Source: an uncultured Bryobacterales bacterium (lineage in GTDB: Bacteria > Acidobacteriota > Terriglobia > Bryobacterales > UBA6623). Taken from it: a DNA stretch of 64,000 nt. The first letter of the stretch is position 1, and each line of letters begins with the position of its first letter. A program made the translations under genes and the position numbers. A model generated the notes under the pieces. The model was not told the origin of the DNA, did no database searches, and saw only the letters and a program-made list of their open reading frames with translations. The DNA lies in assembly GCA_951813605.1 (NCBI GenBank), contig OX638379.1, forward strand, positions 2,952,062 through 3,016,061. Reading direction: 5' to 3'. Of this stretch, positions 8,738-18,055 are shown in pieces.

Positions 8738-9544
8738 ATGAAAAAGATAATCGCAATCGCCGCCATCGCGTGGCTGCCGCTGCTCGGGGAACAGAAGGAT
8801 CCTGCGGAACCGCCAATCGCAGACGCGGCTCTAGCCGAAGCTTCGGATTCCGACACAATCGTCCCCGCGGGCACCCGCGTGCCCCTTGTGATGATCAACA
8901 GCGTCAGCTCCAAGCACTCCCACCCCGGGGATCCGGTCTATCTCGAAAGCGTTTACCCGGTCGTCGTGGACGGACGCATCCTGATCCCGGCCGGCACGCA
9001 CGTTTCCGGCAGCGTGATGTACTCGAAGCGACCGGGGCGAGTGAAAGGGCGCGGCAAGCTCAATGTCCGTCTCGAGCAGATGATCCTGCCGAACGGCGTG
9101 ATCCGCAGCCTGGTCGGGAGGCCGGGCGCGCTCGACGGGCGCTCGCCCGACAATTTCGACCGGGAATCCGGGACAGTCTCCTCGCCGGGCCAGAAGGGTG
9201 AAGACGCCGAGGAGATCGCCACGACCACAGTGACCGGAGCGTCGATCGGCACGCTGGCAGGGGCCCTCGGCGGGAATACCGGCAGGGGTCTGGGCATTGG
9301 AACGGCCGCCGGCGCGGCGGCGGGCGTTGCGAAGGTGCTCTTGACTCGCGGACCGGAAGCGATGCTCGACCGAGGGACCCACGTGGAAATGCGCCTCGAG
9401 CAAGAACTGCGGTTTACCGACGAGGAGATGCAGTTCCAGAACCCTGGCGCGCGCCCCCGGGGAAACATTGGGGCGGGTCCGGACCCCAGGCGGAACGACC
9501 GCAACCGCGGACGGCTAGGTCGCTTCGGGCGATTCCCTCTCTGA
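8738..9544 (+). CDS. Secreted protein with VirB10/TrbI-like fold
   Basis: A 268-residue exported protein beginning MKKIIAIAAIAWLPLLG, a short signal peptide. Residues about 40-230 read like the C-terminal domain of VirB10/TrbI: IVPAGTRVPLVMINSVSSK, GDPVYLESVYPVVVDGRILIPAGTHVSG, then a glycine/alanine-rich helix region GASIGTLAGALGGNTGRG and a final LDRGTHVEMRLEQELRF strand. The Arg/Gly-rich tail is disordered. It stands alone, far from the conjugation genes at 44-53 kb and without the N-terminal transmembrane helix of true VirB10, so it is probably an envelope protein using that fold. The specific role is unknown. Confidence 0.65.
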   Translation: MKKIIAIAAIAWLPLLGEQKDPAEPPIADAALAEASDSDTIVPAGTRVPLVMINSVSSKHSHPGDPVYLESVYPVVVDGRILIPAGTHVSGSVMYSKRPGRVKGRGKLNVRLEQMILPNGVIRSLVGRPGALDGRSPDNFDRESGTVSSPGQKGEDAEEIATTTVTGASIGTLAGALGGNTGRGLGIGTAAGAAAGVAKVLLTRGPEAMLDRGTHVEMRLEQELRFTDEEMQFQNPGARPRGNIGAGPDPRRNDRNRGRLGRFGRFPL

Positions 9545-11213
9545 GCGGCGTTGTCCGCACGGGCGGCGTTTGGTGCCTCCCATGGTGACCCGCTGAAGCC
9601 GGGCACCTATTCAACTGCGCATCGGGCGATCCATCCCCGACTTTCCAACGCATCAAGGGATCTACGTGGCGGGACGTCGAAAGCGATCTCTAGAGTCTCG
9701 AACCGCTTGATCCTTCTCGACGCTCGCAACGCCCGGCTCGAGCGGCAACTGCTTGCGGAGTTCCGCGACTCGCACGCTGTGGCGTTCAGGCGCAGCCACC
9801 TGTGCGGCGCGATCCCAAGGCCGGGTTCGCGGCTGCGGGCATCGGTCAGAGCGCAAGGGCTTGCTGCGAATGCGTTCCACCACCGGCGCCCCACACTCCA
9901 GGTCCCCTCCCCCATCCATCGCCCTGCTGGAGGCCGACGGACTGAAAGTCCGTGGATCTAGACCGTTTCGATGGAATTGAATCACTGTGCAACCGGTCCA
10001 AAATCGGACTAATCCGACCAACAAGCTTGCTATGCCAACGAACTTACGTGCAATGCAATGTTGATTGCACAGGATGCGACAAGCGTTTCCAGGAGCATTT
10101 AACGAATATATAGCAAAAATCTATGTATAATATCGATAAGGTCGGATTGCTCTGGCATTCCGCCACTCGTGGGAGATCTGATTCAATCCTGCATGAGAGG
10201 ACCGGTGATCAAATCCCTAGCAATCTTGTATAGCAGGCGACGACGGGGTTATATCAGAGGGCTGCGAAGCAAGAAGACGCTCCGGAGTCCAGTAGCGCAC
10301 TCGCAGGACAGAGTCGTCGATTTGACGGGCTTCGGCCAACTGTATGAGACGGCTGCGATCGGGAGATGGTGAGTGCTGCCCGCGAGGTGAGTCGGAAAGC
10401 GCATAGTCATCGCAATGCGCCTTGCTCTTGAAGTCAAGCCAAATCGATCCAAAATGTACCGACTCGCAAGAGAATCTCTAAGAACTTCGTGCTTCCGTCC
10501 ATGGTTCAGAGTACCCTTGATGCCCACGGAAGAGGCGATACTGACAACTGTCCGGGGACCAAGGACCGCGAACGGTACCGTAGCGATACAGTGTTCGGAC
10601 TCGTCAAGCCAAGCCAGCGTCCTAGCGTGTTGGTGCCCTAGCGCTGCCTTGATACTCCAAACGCGACCAAATGTGGCTATACTCATCCCAGAGTCGACTG
10701 AGGTGGGTTTCTCGCGCCCACAGACCCTGTTCAGCGTGCTGGACCCCTCTCGGCGCATGAGCGCGGTAACGGGTCAAGTCACAGTGAACTTGTGTCTTGC
10801 CTCGGAGAGGGCAGCGCTTCCGGAGCTACTCGATCGTTCCCTGTATCGTCGCTGCCTGCCCGCATCTGTCTTCGGTGGTTTCATCTGATGCGGCGACGGG
10901 GAGTCGGCGATAGCCTTGAACGAAGGCTTAGACGCCTTCGAAGTAGTCGGTCCTGACTGCGCCGTGGCAAGGATGAGAATATGGACGGAATCGCAAGTGG
11001 TCACGCTCAGTCCTGCATTGCGACGAGTCCCCGAAGGGGTTCTCGAGTCCGGCACAAGCCTCGGCCAGCGCCAGCGCTATTCGCCGGTCGGTCAATATGT
11101 GCAGGCTGGCCTCGAATTGCCCCCAGCAGCGGTCGAAGACCAAAAGTCTGTGGCAACAATAGGCCCAGAGGGATACCGTGTCCATGGGGTATTGACTGCC
11201 GAGGGGGGGCGGT
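9545..11213. other. Gene-poor region with a possible decayed minus-strand frame
   Basis: No supported intact gene. The part 10020-10150 is strikingly A+T-rich. Open frames at 10249-10758 (-), 10415-10888 (+) and 10928-11443 (-) have compositions typical of chance frames. On the minus strand, 10217-10477 is open for about 86 codons without a start codon and reads like protein (IWLDFKSKAHCDDYAL, then RLIQLAEARQIDDSV, then RYWTPERLLAS), with a stop just upstream; this may be the end of a broken gene. A tRNA-Phe-like anticodon arm lies at 9937-9953 but the rest of a tRNA is missing. Confidence 0.4.
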
Positions 11214-12119
11214 ATGGAACTGTTGATCGATTCTGAACGTCGGGACTTCGAAGCACGCGCCGTCTCGCCATTCCGCGAGATGGGTGCATATGAAGCCTTG
11301 TGGACCAAGCAAGGCACAACATTCAGGTCGCTCTCGAAGCGATTCGCCCAGAGTCCGAACAGCGTTCCGTCAGACTTCGTTTCTGAGGTTGAGGCACATG
11401 ACAGCGCGATCTTGGTGAAACGCAAGTACGACGAAGCGGGCATTGAGTCGTTTGGAGTGCGGGTACATGGTGCGGGCGAGTATCCCGAACAGCTGCGCCA
11501 CGCGGTCCATCCCGTCGAGTTGCTCTACTACCAGGGGTGGTGGGACCTGGCCAATTCCCACTCGGTCGCCGTCGTGGGGAGCCGGAAGCCGTCACGCGAG
11601 GGACTTGCGCGAACTAGGCGCCTCGTCCGTAATCTGGTAAACGACAAACTCACGGTCGTCTCGGGCCTAGCATCTGGTATAGATCGCATGGCCCATGAAA
11701 CCGCTATCCAAGCGAACGGACGAACAATCGCGGTTATCGGAACGCCCATTTCACATGCCTATCCGAGAGAGAACAGGGAGCTTCAGCACCAGATCTCAAA
11801 GCACTTCCTAGTCATCAGCCAAGTGCCGGTAAGGCGGTATGATTCGCAGGACTACCGTCGCAACCGCCTGTTCTTCCCTGAACGCAACGTGACGATGTCG
11901 GCGTTGACTGATGCCACCGTCATCGTAGAAGCTGGCGAAAAGTCAGGCACACTGATTCAGGCAAGGGCGGCCCTTCGACAACGTCGTAAGCTCTTTGTCC
12001 TTGATAGCTGCTTCCGCAATCCACAACTCACTTGGCCTGCTCAGCTTGCTGCGCAGGGAGCTATTCGTGTCAAGGAGTTCGATGATGTCCGGCAGCACCT
12101 TTCCTCAGCGTCTCACTAG
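11214..12119 (+). CDS. DprA/Smf-like DNA-processing protein
   Basis: A 301-residue protein with the Rossmann-like DprA domain from about residue 117: VVGSRKPSREG, VVSGLASGIDRMAHE, IAVIGTPISHAYPRENREL and EAGEKSGTLIQARAAL are all in place. The N-terminal 110 residues are unlike the usual SAM-like domain, and the C-terminal winged helix of transformation DprA is absent. Ordinary DprA loads RecA on incoming single-stranded DNA. Here it overlaps the start of a phosphoribosyltransferase gene and sits in a gene-poor accessory patch, which points to a defence-type DprA/PRTase pair rather than competence. That function is inference. Confidence 0.82.
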   Translation: MELLIDSERRDFEARAVSPFREMGAYEALWTKQGTTFRSLSKRFAQSPNSVPSDFVSEVEAHDSAILVKRKYDEAGIESFGVRVHGAGEYPEQLRHAVHPVELLYYQGWWDLANSHSVAVVGSRKPSREGLARTRRLVRNLVNDKLTVVSGLASGIDRMAHETAIQANGRTIAVIGTPISHAYPRENRELQHQISKHFLVISQVPVRRYDSQDYRRNRLFFPERNVTMSALTDATVIVEAGEKSGTLIQARAALRQRRKLFVLDSCFRNPQLTWPAQLAAQGAIRVKEFDDVRQHLSSASH

Positions 12120-12744
12120 GATCGACGATCTGACCCGTTCGGATCATTCGTATCTTACCGCCGCTGATTCCTGCTACTACGTCGGTGAATACACCGCCCG
12201 AGCGGGCTATGCCTACAGCGTGACTAACAGCTTGATCCATAATTTCAAGAAGGCGATGGATCGTCGCGGGCTTCCCGAATGGCCTCACAAGGAAGCAGCA
12301 ATTCAAATGGCTGCGAAGGCATTCCGACACGCTATCGCATCGGAAACGCTTGATGGGTTGACGTTTGTACCAATTCCCCCGTCTATGTCACGAGAGGATC
12401 GCCTGTACGACGACCGTCTGACAAGGATGCTCAATGCCATTCGTCCGAATAAGCGGCTCGATATCCGCGAACTCATCGTTCAGACCGAGAGCACTTCTCC
12501 GGTTCATAGTAGAGAAGTTCGGCCGACGCCAGAACAGATAGAGAATCGCTACAAGATTGACCTGAGATTAGCAACACCGACACCGTCCAGAATCGTCATC
12601 GTTGACGATATCTTGACGTCCGGAGCCCATTTCCGTGCGGCAAAATCAATTCGATCCGCTCAATTTCCAAGTGTCGACAAGGTTGGTTTATTTATCGCTC
12701 GGCGTGTACCACAAAGTTCCGACGTTGAGGATTTCTTCACGTAG
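12082..12744 (+). CDS. Phosphoribosyltransferase-domain protein partnered with DprA-like protein
   Basis: A 220-residue protein with a type I phosphoribosyltransferase PRPP-binding loop at about residues 171-184 (RIVIVDDILTSGAHF), close to the ComF-like and amidophosphoribosyltransferase patterns. Upstream segments include LTFVPIPPS, which fits the hood/flexible-loop part of the fold. The start is either of two adjacent ATGs (12082 or 12085), so the gene overlaps dprA by about 35 bases; longer in-frame starts lie deep within dprA. No cysteine zinc finger of ComF is seen. Substrate unknown; coupling to the DprA-like gene suggests a common pathway. Confidence 0.78.
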   Translation: MMSGSTFPQRLTRIDDLTRSDHSYLTAADSCYYVGEYTARAGYAYSVTNSLIHNFKKAMDRRGLPEWPHKEAAIQMAAKAFRHAIASETLDGLTFVPIPPSMSREDRLYDDRLTRMLNAIRPNKRLDIRELIVQTESTSPVHSREVRPTPEQIENRYKIDLRLATPTPSRIVIVDDILTSGAHFRAAKSIRSAQFPSVDKVGLFIARRVPQSSDVEDFFT

Positions 12745-13353
12745 ATGCTTGGTATTAGATAAGGCGTTCGTCACCTATCTAACTTCCCGCCCCTCTACAT
12801 TCGCAAAGTGTCGTAGCCTGCGTGCTGAAACGCGTCAAAACTGCGGATGACCGGTGATCAGCGGTGTGCTAGAGCGGGGATCCAAGAGGCACGCTACGCT
12901 CGGGGAAGCGATCTTCCGCACTATCGAAGTCGAGCCCCGCGTGTAAGGGCTTCGGACGATGCTCGGCGTGCGACACACTAGATCCGACAGCTCTACGAGT
13001 CAAGCAACAACATCCAAGGACCTAATGCACTGTCATGCGGTCAGCTACGAGCCTGTGGTCATAGCGGCGTTTCGCAGCGGCCGTGCGGCACCGCTGCGGG
13101 GTATTTGCTCGATGGGCATTTGTGACGATTGCGGATGTATTCGGAATTCATCTTCCGCGTGTCACGAGTCTAGTACAACGAAGACCCGCCGGATTGGCAG
13201 TCGCCCCTGGCGACGGGTTGCATACGCGGCACGCCTTGCAGGCCCTAGAATACCGGCACATCCGGTCTGTGAACCACACTTGCCTACAAGCGCGGCATAG
13301 ACACGTCTAGCATTCCTAGAGAAGTGCCTAGTCATTAGCTCACGAGCAGTTAG
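12745..13353. other. Intergenic region without recognisable gene
   Basis: I find no frame here with protein-like composition on either strand and no RNA gene. It separates the DprA/phosphoribosyltransferase pair from the terminal gene of the minus-strand sugar operon and, with 9545-11213, forms the two gene-poor flanks of that pair. Confidence 0.4.
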
Positions 13354-13911
13354 TCAGAACTTCCTGTCCATGAAGCTATAGCAAACCATGTGACAGACAA
13401 AGAAGTGGGCGTCCTCCACCCTGCCCATGTGCCCGTCGGACACGTGGACGCTTAGGTCGACACTCGGACGCAGGCGGCCGCCCGTCAGGCCGCTCAGGCC
13501 AACGGTGTAGCAGCCAATGGCGTTCGCGTACTCGATCGCTTGAATAACGTTCTCTGAATTGCCGCTGCCGCTAATGCCCATCGCGATATCGCCGGGCCGG
13601 GCGAAGTTCTTGAGCGGCTCCACGAAGACGCTCTCGTAGCCCACGTCGTTCGAGTAGGCCGTCATCGTGGGAATCTGCTCGCTCAATGACAGGATCTTGA
13701 AGCGCTTCTCGCGTCCGTAGCTGGCCCCCTTGACGATGTCGCACGCAAAGTGGTTCGCTGTCGCGGCGCTGCCGCCGTTGCCGAACACGAAGATCTGACG
13801 CCCCTCGTCCCGCGCCTTGCGAAAGACCTCGATCAGCGCTTCGACCCGGTCCAGGTCGACCGTGTCGAGCGCCGCCAGCAATCGCTGCTTGTAGTCGCTA
13901 GCAAACGCCAT
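13354..13911 (-). CDS. SIS-domain phosphosugar isomerase, GmhA-like
   Basis: A 185-residue SIS-domain protein resembling phosphoheptose isomerase GmhA, which converts sedoheptulose 7-phosphate to heptose 7-phosphate. Seen are the phosphate-binding FGNGGSAATANHFACDI, the serine-rich GISGSGNSENVI loop, and the terminal ED-AHFFVCHMVCYSF helix typical of the GmhA branch. It starts 3 bases after the stop of the PfkB kinase gene and is the last gene of a four-gene minus-strand operon, consistent with synthesis of a heptose or a related activated sugar. Confidence 0.84.
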   Translation of the reverse strand: MAFASDYKQRLLAALDTVDLDRVEALIEVFRKARDEGRQIFVFGNGGSAATANHFACDIVKGASYGREKRFKILSLSEQIPTMTAYSNDVGYESVFVEPLKNFARPGDIAMGISGSGNSENVIQAIEYANAIGCYTVGLSGLTGGRLRPSVDLSVHVSDGHMGRVEDAHFFVCHMVCYSFMDRKF

Positions 13912-13914
13912 GCC

Positions 13915-14910
13915 CTACCCCCTGTCTGCACTGGATTCGGGTGCTGCCAGCACCTCGGCGGGAGCCGCCGCGCCGGTTCCCGGCTGGCCGACGGTGATGC
14001 CTGCCACGATTATCCCAAAGCGCAGAGCTTGCTCAAGCTCCGCACCGACAGCCAGCGCGAGCGCCAAGCCCGCCGAGAGGCTATCCCCCGCCCCGCAAGG
14101 GTCGACGACCTTCCGCACGGGAGCCGCTGGGATCAAGCTGGCGCCCGCCTCGTCAACCATCCACGCCCCGCGGCGCCCGGCCGTCACGATCAGCGCCGGT
14201 CCACCAATCCTGCTGCGCAGGCGACCGTAGTCTATTTCGCCGAATTCCCGGCGGCAAGCCTCATTCGCTTCGGCTTCGTTCGGAGTGGCGATCACATTGC
14301 GGAAGTGCTGCACCCTGCGGCGCGAGTCAGCAACAACCACCCGGCCGGCGCCGAGCCCGGCTTCCCCGCAGATCGCCTCGCGGACCGGACCGGTCACGAC
14401 ACCTCCTTGGTCGGTCTCGGACTGATCGGCTACCACGACGGCGTCGAACTCCCGATTTGCTTCCAGGAAACGGGCCACCAGGCGCTTTTCGAGATCCGCG
14501 GGCAGGCGCTCAGTATTGACAAAGTCCACCCGCGGAAGATCCTCTTCCCCCGTGACGGCGTTGATGAGCTTGGTGTAAGTGAAGGTCTGGATGGCTCCGG
14601 ACTCGACCAGCAAGTCACTTTCAACCCCCTCGGCGGCGAGCGCGCCGCAGAGCTCGTAGCCGAATCCGTCCTTGCCAATCGCACCCAGCACGCCGACCCG
14701 CGCCGTACCCAATGACGCCAGATTCGCGGCCACCGTTCCTCCCGCTCCGGGAGTCACGACGGCGGAGGTGACCGCGCAGCGAGGGATGCCGGTCTCGCGA
14801 GAGGCTTCGGCAAGTTCGGGCTCGTAGCGACACCAGCGGTCGAGGCAGATGTCGCCAACGACAAGTACACTGGCCTCCCTGGCGCGCTCGAGCACCTCCG
14901 CGCAGGTCAT
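13915..14910 (-). CDS. PfkB-family carbohydrate kinase, HldE kinase-domain-like
   Basis: A 331-residue ribokinase-fold kinase. The N-terminal signature GDICLDRWCRYEPELAEASRETGIPR and the GGTVAANLASLG motif resemble the kinase half of HldE/RfaE, which phosphorylates heptose 7-phosphate at O1. The C-terminal PfkB signature DPCGAGDSLSAGLALAL contains the catalytic aspartate. The nucleotidyltransferase half of HldE is missing. It lies between an unknown protein and a GmhA-like isomerase in the same operon, supporting a heptose-type sugar route. Confidence 0.82.
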   Translation of the reverse strand: MTCAEVLERAREASVLVVGDICLDRWCRYEPELAEASRETGIPRCAVTSAVVTPGAGGTVAANLASLGTARVGVLGAIGKDGFGYELCGALAAEGVESDLLVESGAIQTFTYTKLINAVTGEEDLPRVDFVNTERLPADLEKRLVARFLEANREFDAVVVADQSETDQGGVVTGPVREAICGEAGLGAGRVVVADSRRRVQHFRNVIATPNEAEANEACRREFGEIDYGRLRSRIGGPALIVTAGRRGAWMVDEAGASLIPAAPVRKVVDPCGAGDSLSAGLALALAVGAELEQALRFGIIVAGITVGQPGTGAAAPAEVLAAPESSADRG

Positions 14911-14918
14911 CTAGACAT

Positions 14919-15893
14919 TTACGGTGCCAGCTCTATCACGGCGCGCCGCAGAGCCGGCACCGTCACGCGGTGGTCCCCGCGAATGTACAAGCTCTGTCCG
15001 CCATCGGCCACGGTACGGACCAAGATCGTCTTGTGCGGGCGGAAGTAGTAGCCGGGATCGCTCTTCGGCAGCTCCCGGTGGACGTTGCCTTGGATCGGCA
15101 CCAAGTCGAATACCGCAGTCATGAAGTCTCTAATCCGGCGCCCCTCCTGATGGGCCACGTTGCGCGCCATCGCCAAGGCCTTCAAGTAGACCTCCGGGCC
15201 CATGATCGCCGAGCCCAGGCTCACCATGATGCCCCCCTCGAGGCCTTCGACCGTCTTCGCGAAAATGAGGAAATCCCGATAGCTGCCTTCGCCGTAGGCA
15301 GCGCCCTTGCAGTTCGGATGCTCGTGCGTGATGTCGTACCCCACGCCGACATGCAAGGTCACCGGGATGCCGAGCTCGTAGGCGTGCGCCATGATGCTGG
15401 CATCCCGGTAAGCGAATTCCTCCTCCAGGATCCTGCGGCCGAAGTTTTCCCCGAGACCGAGACCTAGCTGCGCGGCGTCCACGGCCCAGTCGTTGAGAAT
15501 GCCGGTATCGTCCCACAAGCCGAATTCGCCGGTGCGGATGTACCGAGCGACGCTCTCGGTTGTCGCGCCGATGCGCGCGAGTTCGAAATCGTGGATCGCG
15601 CCAGCGCCGTTCATGGCCACGTGCGTGAAGGCACCGCGCTGGAGCAGGTCGATGACCTGGCGAGAGACGCCGGACTTGATGACATGGGCTCCCATCATCA
15701 GGATCCGAGCCCCGGGGCGGCTGGGCGTCAGTCTAGGAGCAACCAGGGCTAGGGAATCGCGAAGGTCGCTGTCGGCCTCCTCGACCTGCTCCTCGAGTTG
15801 CAGCAGATAGCCCATGTCCATGTCATGGGCACGCTCGACCAATGGGCGAATGCGCAATCTCGAGCGGTCGAATACGGGGTATTTGGATTGCAT
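14919..15893 (-). CDS. Conserved protein of unknown function in the sugar operon
   Basis: A 324-residue protein (start taken at 15893, with AAGGA about 12 bases upstream; an ATG at 15905 overlaps that site). Distinct segments are ILMMGAHVIKSGVSRQVIDLL, HVAMNGAGAIHDFELARIG, VTLHVGVGYDITHEHPNC and GGIMVSLGSAIMGPEVYLKA. The pattern of an NAD-type Rossmann core with a glycine-rich AMNGAGAIHD stretch faintly recalls deoxyhypusine synthase-like proteins, but I cannot assign it. It is flanked by a HAD hydrolase and a PfkB kinase with short gaps, so it probably acts on the same sugar pathway. The final segment FRPHKTILVRTVADGGQS is strongly protein-like. Confidence 0.7.
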   Translation of the reverse strand: MQSKYPVFDRSRLRIRPLVERAHDMDMGYLLQLEEQVEEADSDLRDSLALVAPRLTPSRPGARILMMGAHVIKSGVSRQVIDLLQRGAFTHVAMNGAGAIHDFELARIGATTESVARYIRTGEFGLWDDTGILNDWAVDAAQLGLGLGENFGRRILEEEFAYRDASIMAHAYELGIPVTLHVGVGYDITHEHPNCKGAAYGEGSYRDFLIFAKTVEGLEGGIMVSLGSAIMGPEVYLKALAMARNVAHQEGRRIRDFMTAVFDLVPIQGNVHRELPKSDPGYYFRPHKTILVRTVADGGQSLYIRGDHRVTVPALRRAVIELAP

Positions 15894-15933
15894 GGAGCGA
15901 AGCATTCCTTGGCGAAGATCCGGGCCGGGCGGA

Positions 15934-16770
15934 TCAGGCAGACCCGAACATCGCAGTCATGAGTTCATTGTGAGGGTTGAAGTTGGGAACGATCCAGTCG
16001 GCGCCGACGCCAACGAGGCGGGCGCGCTTCACGGGATCGACGTCGACGCAGTCCGGCTCGTCGGTCGCAAGACCGACAGCATGCCCGCCGACGATCTTGA
16101 CCGCCTCGATTTCCACGAAGCCGTCACCGAAGCCGAGGAAGTCGGGGCCTTGGAAGTCGCTCTCCCGGATGATGCTCTCCACCAAGATCTTCTTGGAGAA
16201 GTTCTCGTAATCATCCCGTGCGCCGAAGATGCCTCCCTGGAAATAGGAGTCGACCTCGAGCAGGCGAGCCTCCTCGCGCATGAACGGCTGGTCGGTCCCG
16301 CTGGCGAGATAGAGAATCATGCCGTGATCCCGCAACGCGTCCAGCAGGCGGCGTCCGCCGGGCACCATCATCTCGTCGGGGTCCGCGCGGCCGGCCCGCA
16401 GGGCCTCCCGGCGGTGCCGGATCTTTTCCATCAGCAGGTCCAGATAGATGTGCTTGTACTCGAGAGGTTCCTTGGGGGCCCCGCCCCGCTTGCGGATCTG
16501 CTCGGTGAACTCGATCATCTGGTAGATCGTCTGGCGGCCCGTAAGCCGCCCGACGTACTCCTCGACGAGGGCCGTCAAATCCTCCTCTGGCTCGCCCGTG
16601 CCGAGATCCACCAGATCCTCGACCATCATCGGCACCATGACGTCGAACCAGCCGGCCCGGATCAGCGAGAGCGTGCCGTCGAAGTCGAAGAGGCAGACAC
16701 GCGCCCCGGCGGCGCTCGCGTCGGGATTCACGACCTCGAGAGAATTGGACGGCAAGCTCCAGTGTGGCAA
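15934..16770 (-). CDS. HAD-superfamily hydrolase
   Basis: A 278-residue HAD phosphatase. Motif I is [13 protein letters not shown] (nucleophile Asp near residue 29), motif [13 protein letters not shown], and motif [22 protein letters not shown] long alpha-helical cap lies between motifs I and II, so this is a C1-cap type protein rather than a compact GmhB. It is the first gene of the minus-strand operon with the unknown protein, PfkB kinase and SIS isomerase. A phosphatase is exactly the step missing between a heptose bisphosphate and its activated form, so a GmhB-like role is plausible but unproven. Confidence 0.78.
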   Translation of the reverse strand: MPHWSLPSNSLEVVNPDASAAGARVCLFDFDGTLSLIRAGWFDVMVPMMVEDLVDLGTGEPEEDLTALVEEYVGRLTGRQTIYQMIEFTEQIRKRGGAPKEPLEYKHIYLDLLMEKIRHRREALRAGRADPDEMMVPGGRRLLDALRDHGMILYLASGTDQPFMREEARLLEVDSYFQGGIFGARDDYENFSKKILVESIIRESDFQGPDFLGFGDGFVEIEAVKIVGGHAVGLATDEPDCVDVDPVKRARLVGVGADWIVPNFNPHNELMTAMFGSA

Positions 16771-16879
16771 ATCGCAGCGCGGCGACCGTCAGGGCGGTAA
16801 AGGGCCGAGACAGCACGCGCCGTCACTTGACGCAGCCGCCCGCGCATCGCTAGGCTACGGAATCCAGGAAATCACACCC

Positions 16880-18043
16880 ATGGCGAAAGAACTACGCATC
16901 GGAATGATCGGCTACGGCTTCATGGGCCGTGCCCACTCAAACGCCTTCAAACGCTTGAACGACTTCTTCTCTGTCGAGCATCGCCCCGTGCTGAAGGCGG
17001 TCGCTGCACGCAATCGAGAGAATGCGCAGGCCTTCGCCGACAACTGGGGGTACGAGCGCGTCGAGACCGACTGGCGCAAGGTCGTCACGGCGGATGACGT
17101 CGACCTGGTCGATGTCTGCGCGCCCAACCACTTGCACTTGGACATCGTCCTGGCGGCCGCCGAGGCGGGCAAGATGATCTGCTGCGAGAAGCCGCTGGCA
17201 ATGAACGTTGCGGAGGCCGAAGCGATGGTCGAGGCCGTGGAAAAGGCCGGCGTGCCGAACATGGTCTGGTACAACTACCGGCGCGTGCCGGCGATCTCGC
17301 TGGCGAAGCAGATCGTGACGGAGGGACGCGTCGGCAAGCCCTTCCACTACCGGGCGACATACCTGCAGGACTGGACGATTTCCGAGGGGGTGCCGCAGGG
17401 AGGCCCCGGAACCTGGCGGCTGGACATCGACGTGGCGGGGTCGGGCGTGACAGGCGACTTGCTGGCGCACTCGATCGACACCGCGATGTGGCTCAACGGC
17501 CCGATCGCTCGCGTCGTCGCCAGCACCCGCACCTTCGTGACGGAACGCATGCACGCGGTGACCGGGAAGGTCCAGCCGGTCGGCATTGACGATGCCTGCA
17601 TGTTCCTGGCGGAGTTCGAGAACGGGGCGATGGGGACGTTCGAGTCCACCCGGTACGCTCGGGGCCGCAAGAACTACAACACCTTGGAGCTCAACGGGGC
17701 CGATGGCGCGGTGTACTTCGACCTTGAGGATCCCGAGCACCTGCATTTCTTCGAATACCAGCAGATGCAGTCAGGAAAGAAGGTGGAGGATCACCTCACC
17801 GGCTGGCGCAAGATCCACGTGAGCAATCACGAGCACCCCTACATGGACATCTACTGGGTCCCGGGAACCACCATCGGCTACGAGCACACGTTCCTGAATG
17901 CGCTCGGGGACTTCGTGCAGGGCGTGGAGTCGGGCGAGCACACGCAGCCGGACTTCCAGTGCGCGCTGCAGACGCAAAAGGTTTGCGACGCCGTGATCGA
18001 GTCGGGGCGGACCCGGGAATGGGTCGAGACAGGCGCTGAATAG
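16880..18043 (+). CDS. Gfo/Idh/MocA-family oxidoreductase
   Basis: A 387-residue NAD(P)-dependent sugar or inositol dehydrogenase. The Rossmann nucleotide-binding motif is [17 protein letters not shown]; the catalytic consensus [18 protein letters not shown] follows, and the second domain carries [16 protein letters not shown] with the catalytic histidine. The start at 16880 ([13 protein letters not shown]) is chosen because an upstream in-frame extension enters the opposite-strand HAD gene. The substrate cannot be named. It diverges from the sugar operon on its left. Confidence 0.9.
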   Translation: MAKELRIGMIGYGFMGRAHSNAFKRLNDFFSVEHRPVLKAVAARNRENAQAFADNWGYERVETDWRKVVTADDVDLVDVCAPNHLHLDIVLAAAEAGKMICCEKPLAMNVAEAEAMVEAVEKAGVPNMVWYNYRRVPAISLAKQIVTEGRVGKPFHYRATYLQDWTISEGVPQGGPGTWRLDIDVAGSGVTGDLLAHSIDTAMWLNGPIARVVASTRTFVTERMHAVTGKVQPVGIDDACMFLAEFENGAMGTFESTRYARGRKNYNTLELNGADGAVYFDLEDPEHLHFFEYQQMQSGKKVEDHLTGWRKIHVSNHEHPYMDIYWVPGTTIGYEHTFLNALGDFVQGVESGEHTQPDFQCALQTQKVCDAVIESGRTREWVETGAE

Positions 18044-18055
18044 CAGCGCCAGCCG

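Noticed and set aside
9937..9953. Anticodon arm resembling tRNA-Phe (stem ACGGA/TCCGT, loop CTGAAAG), preceded by a D-arm-like GCC...GGC
   Set aside because: No T arm can be formed, the acceptor strands do not pair and there is no CCA end, so this is not a supported tRNA; possibly a chance hairpin.
10249..10758. Minus-strand frame of 169 codons
   Set aside because: Composition is random-like and a more protein-like reading exists in the adjacent phase at 10217-10477; no family is recognised.
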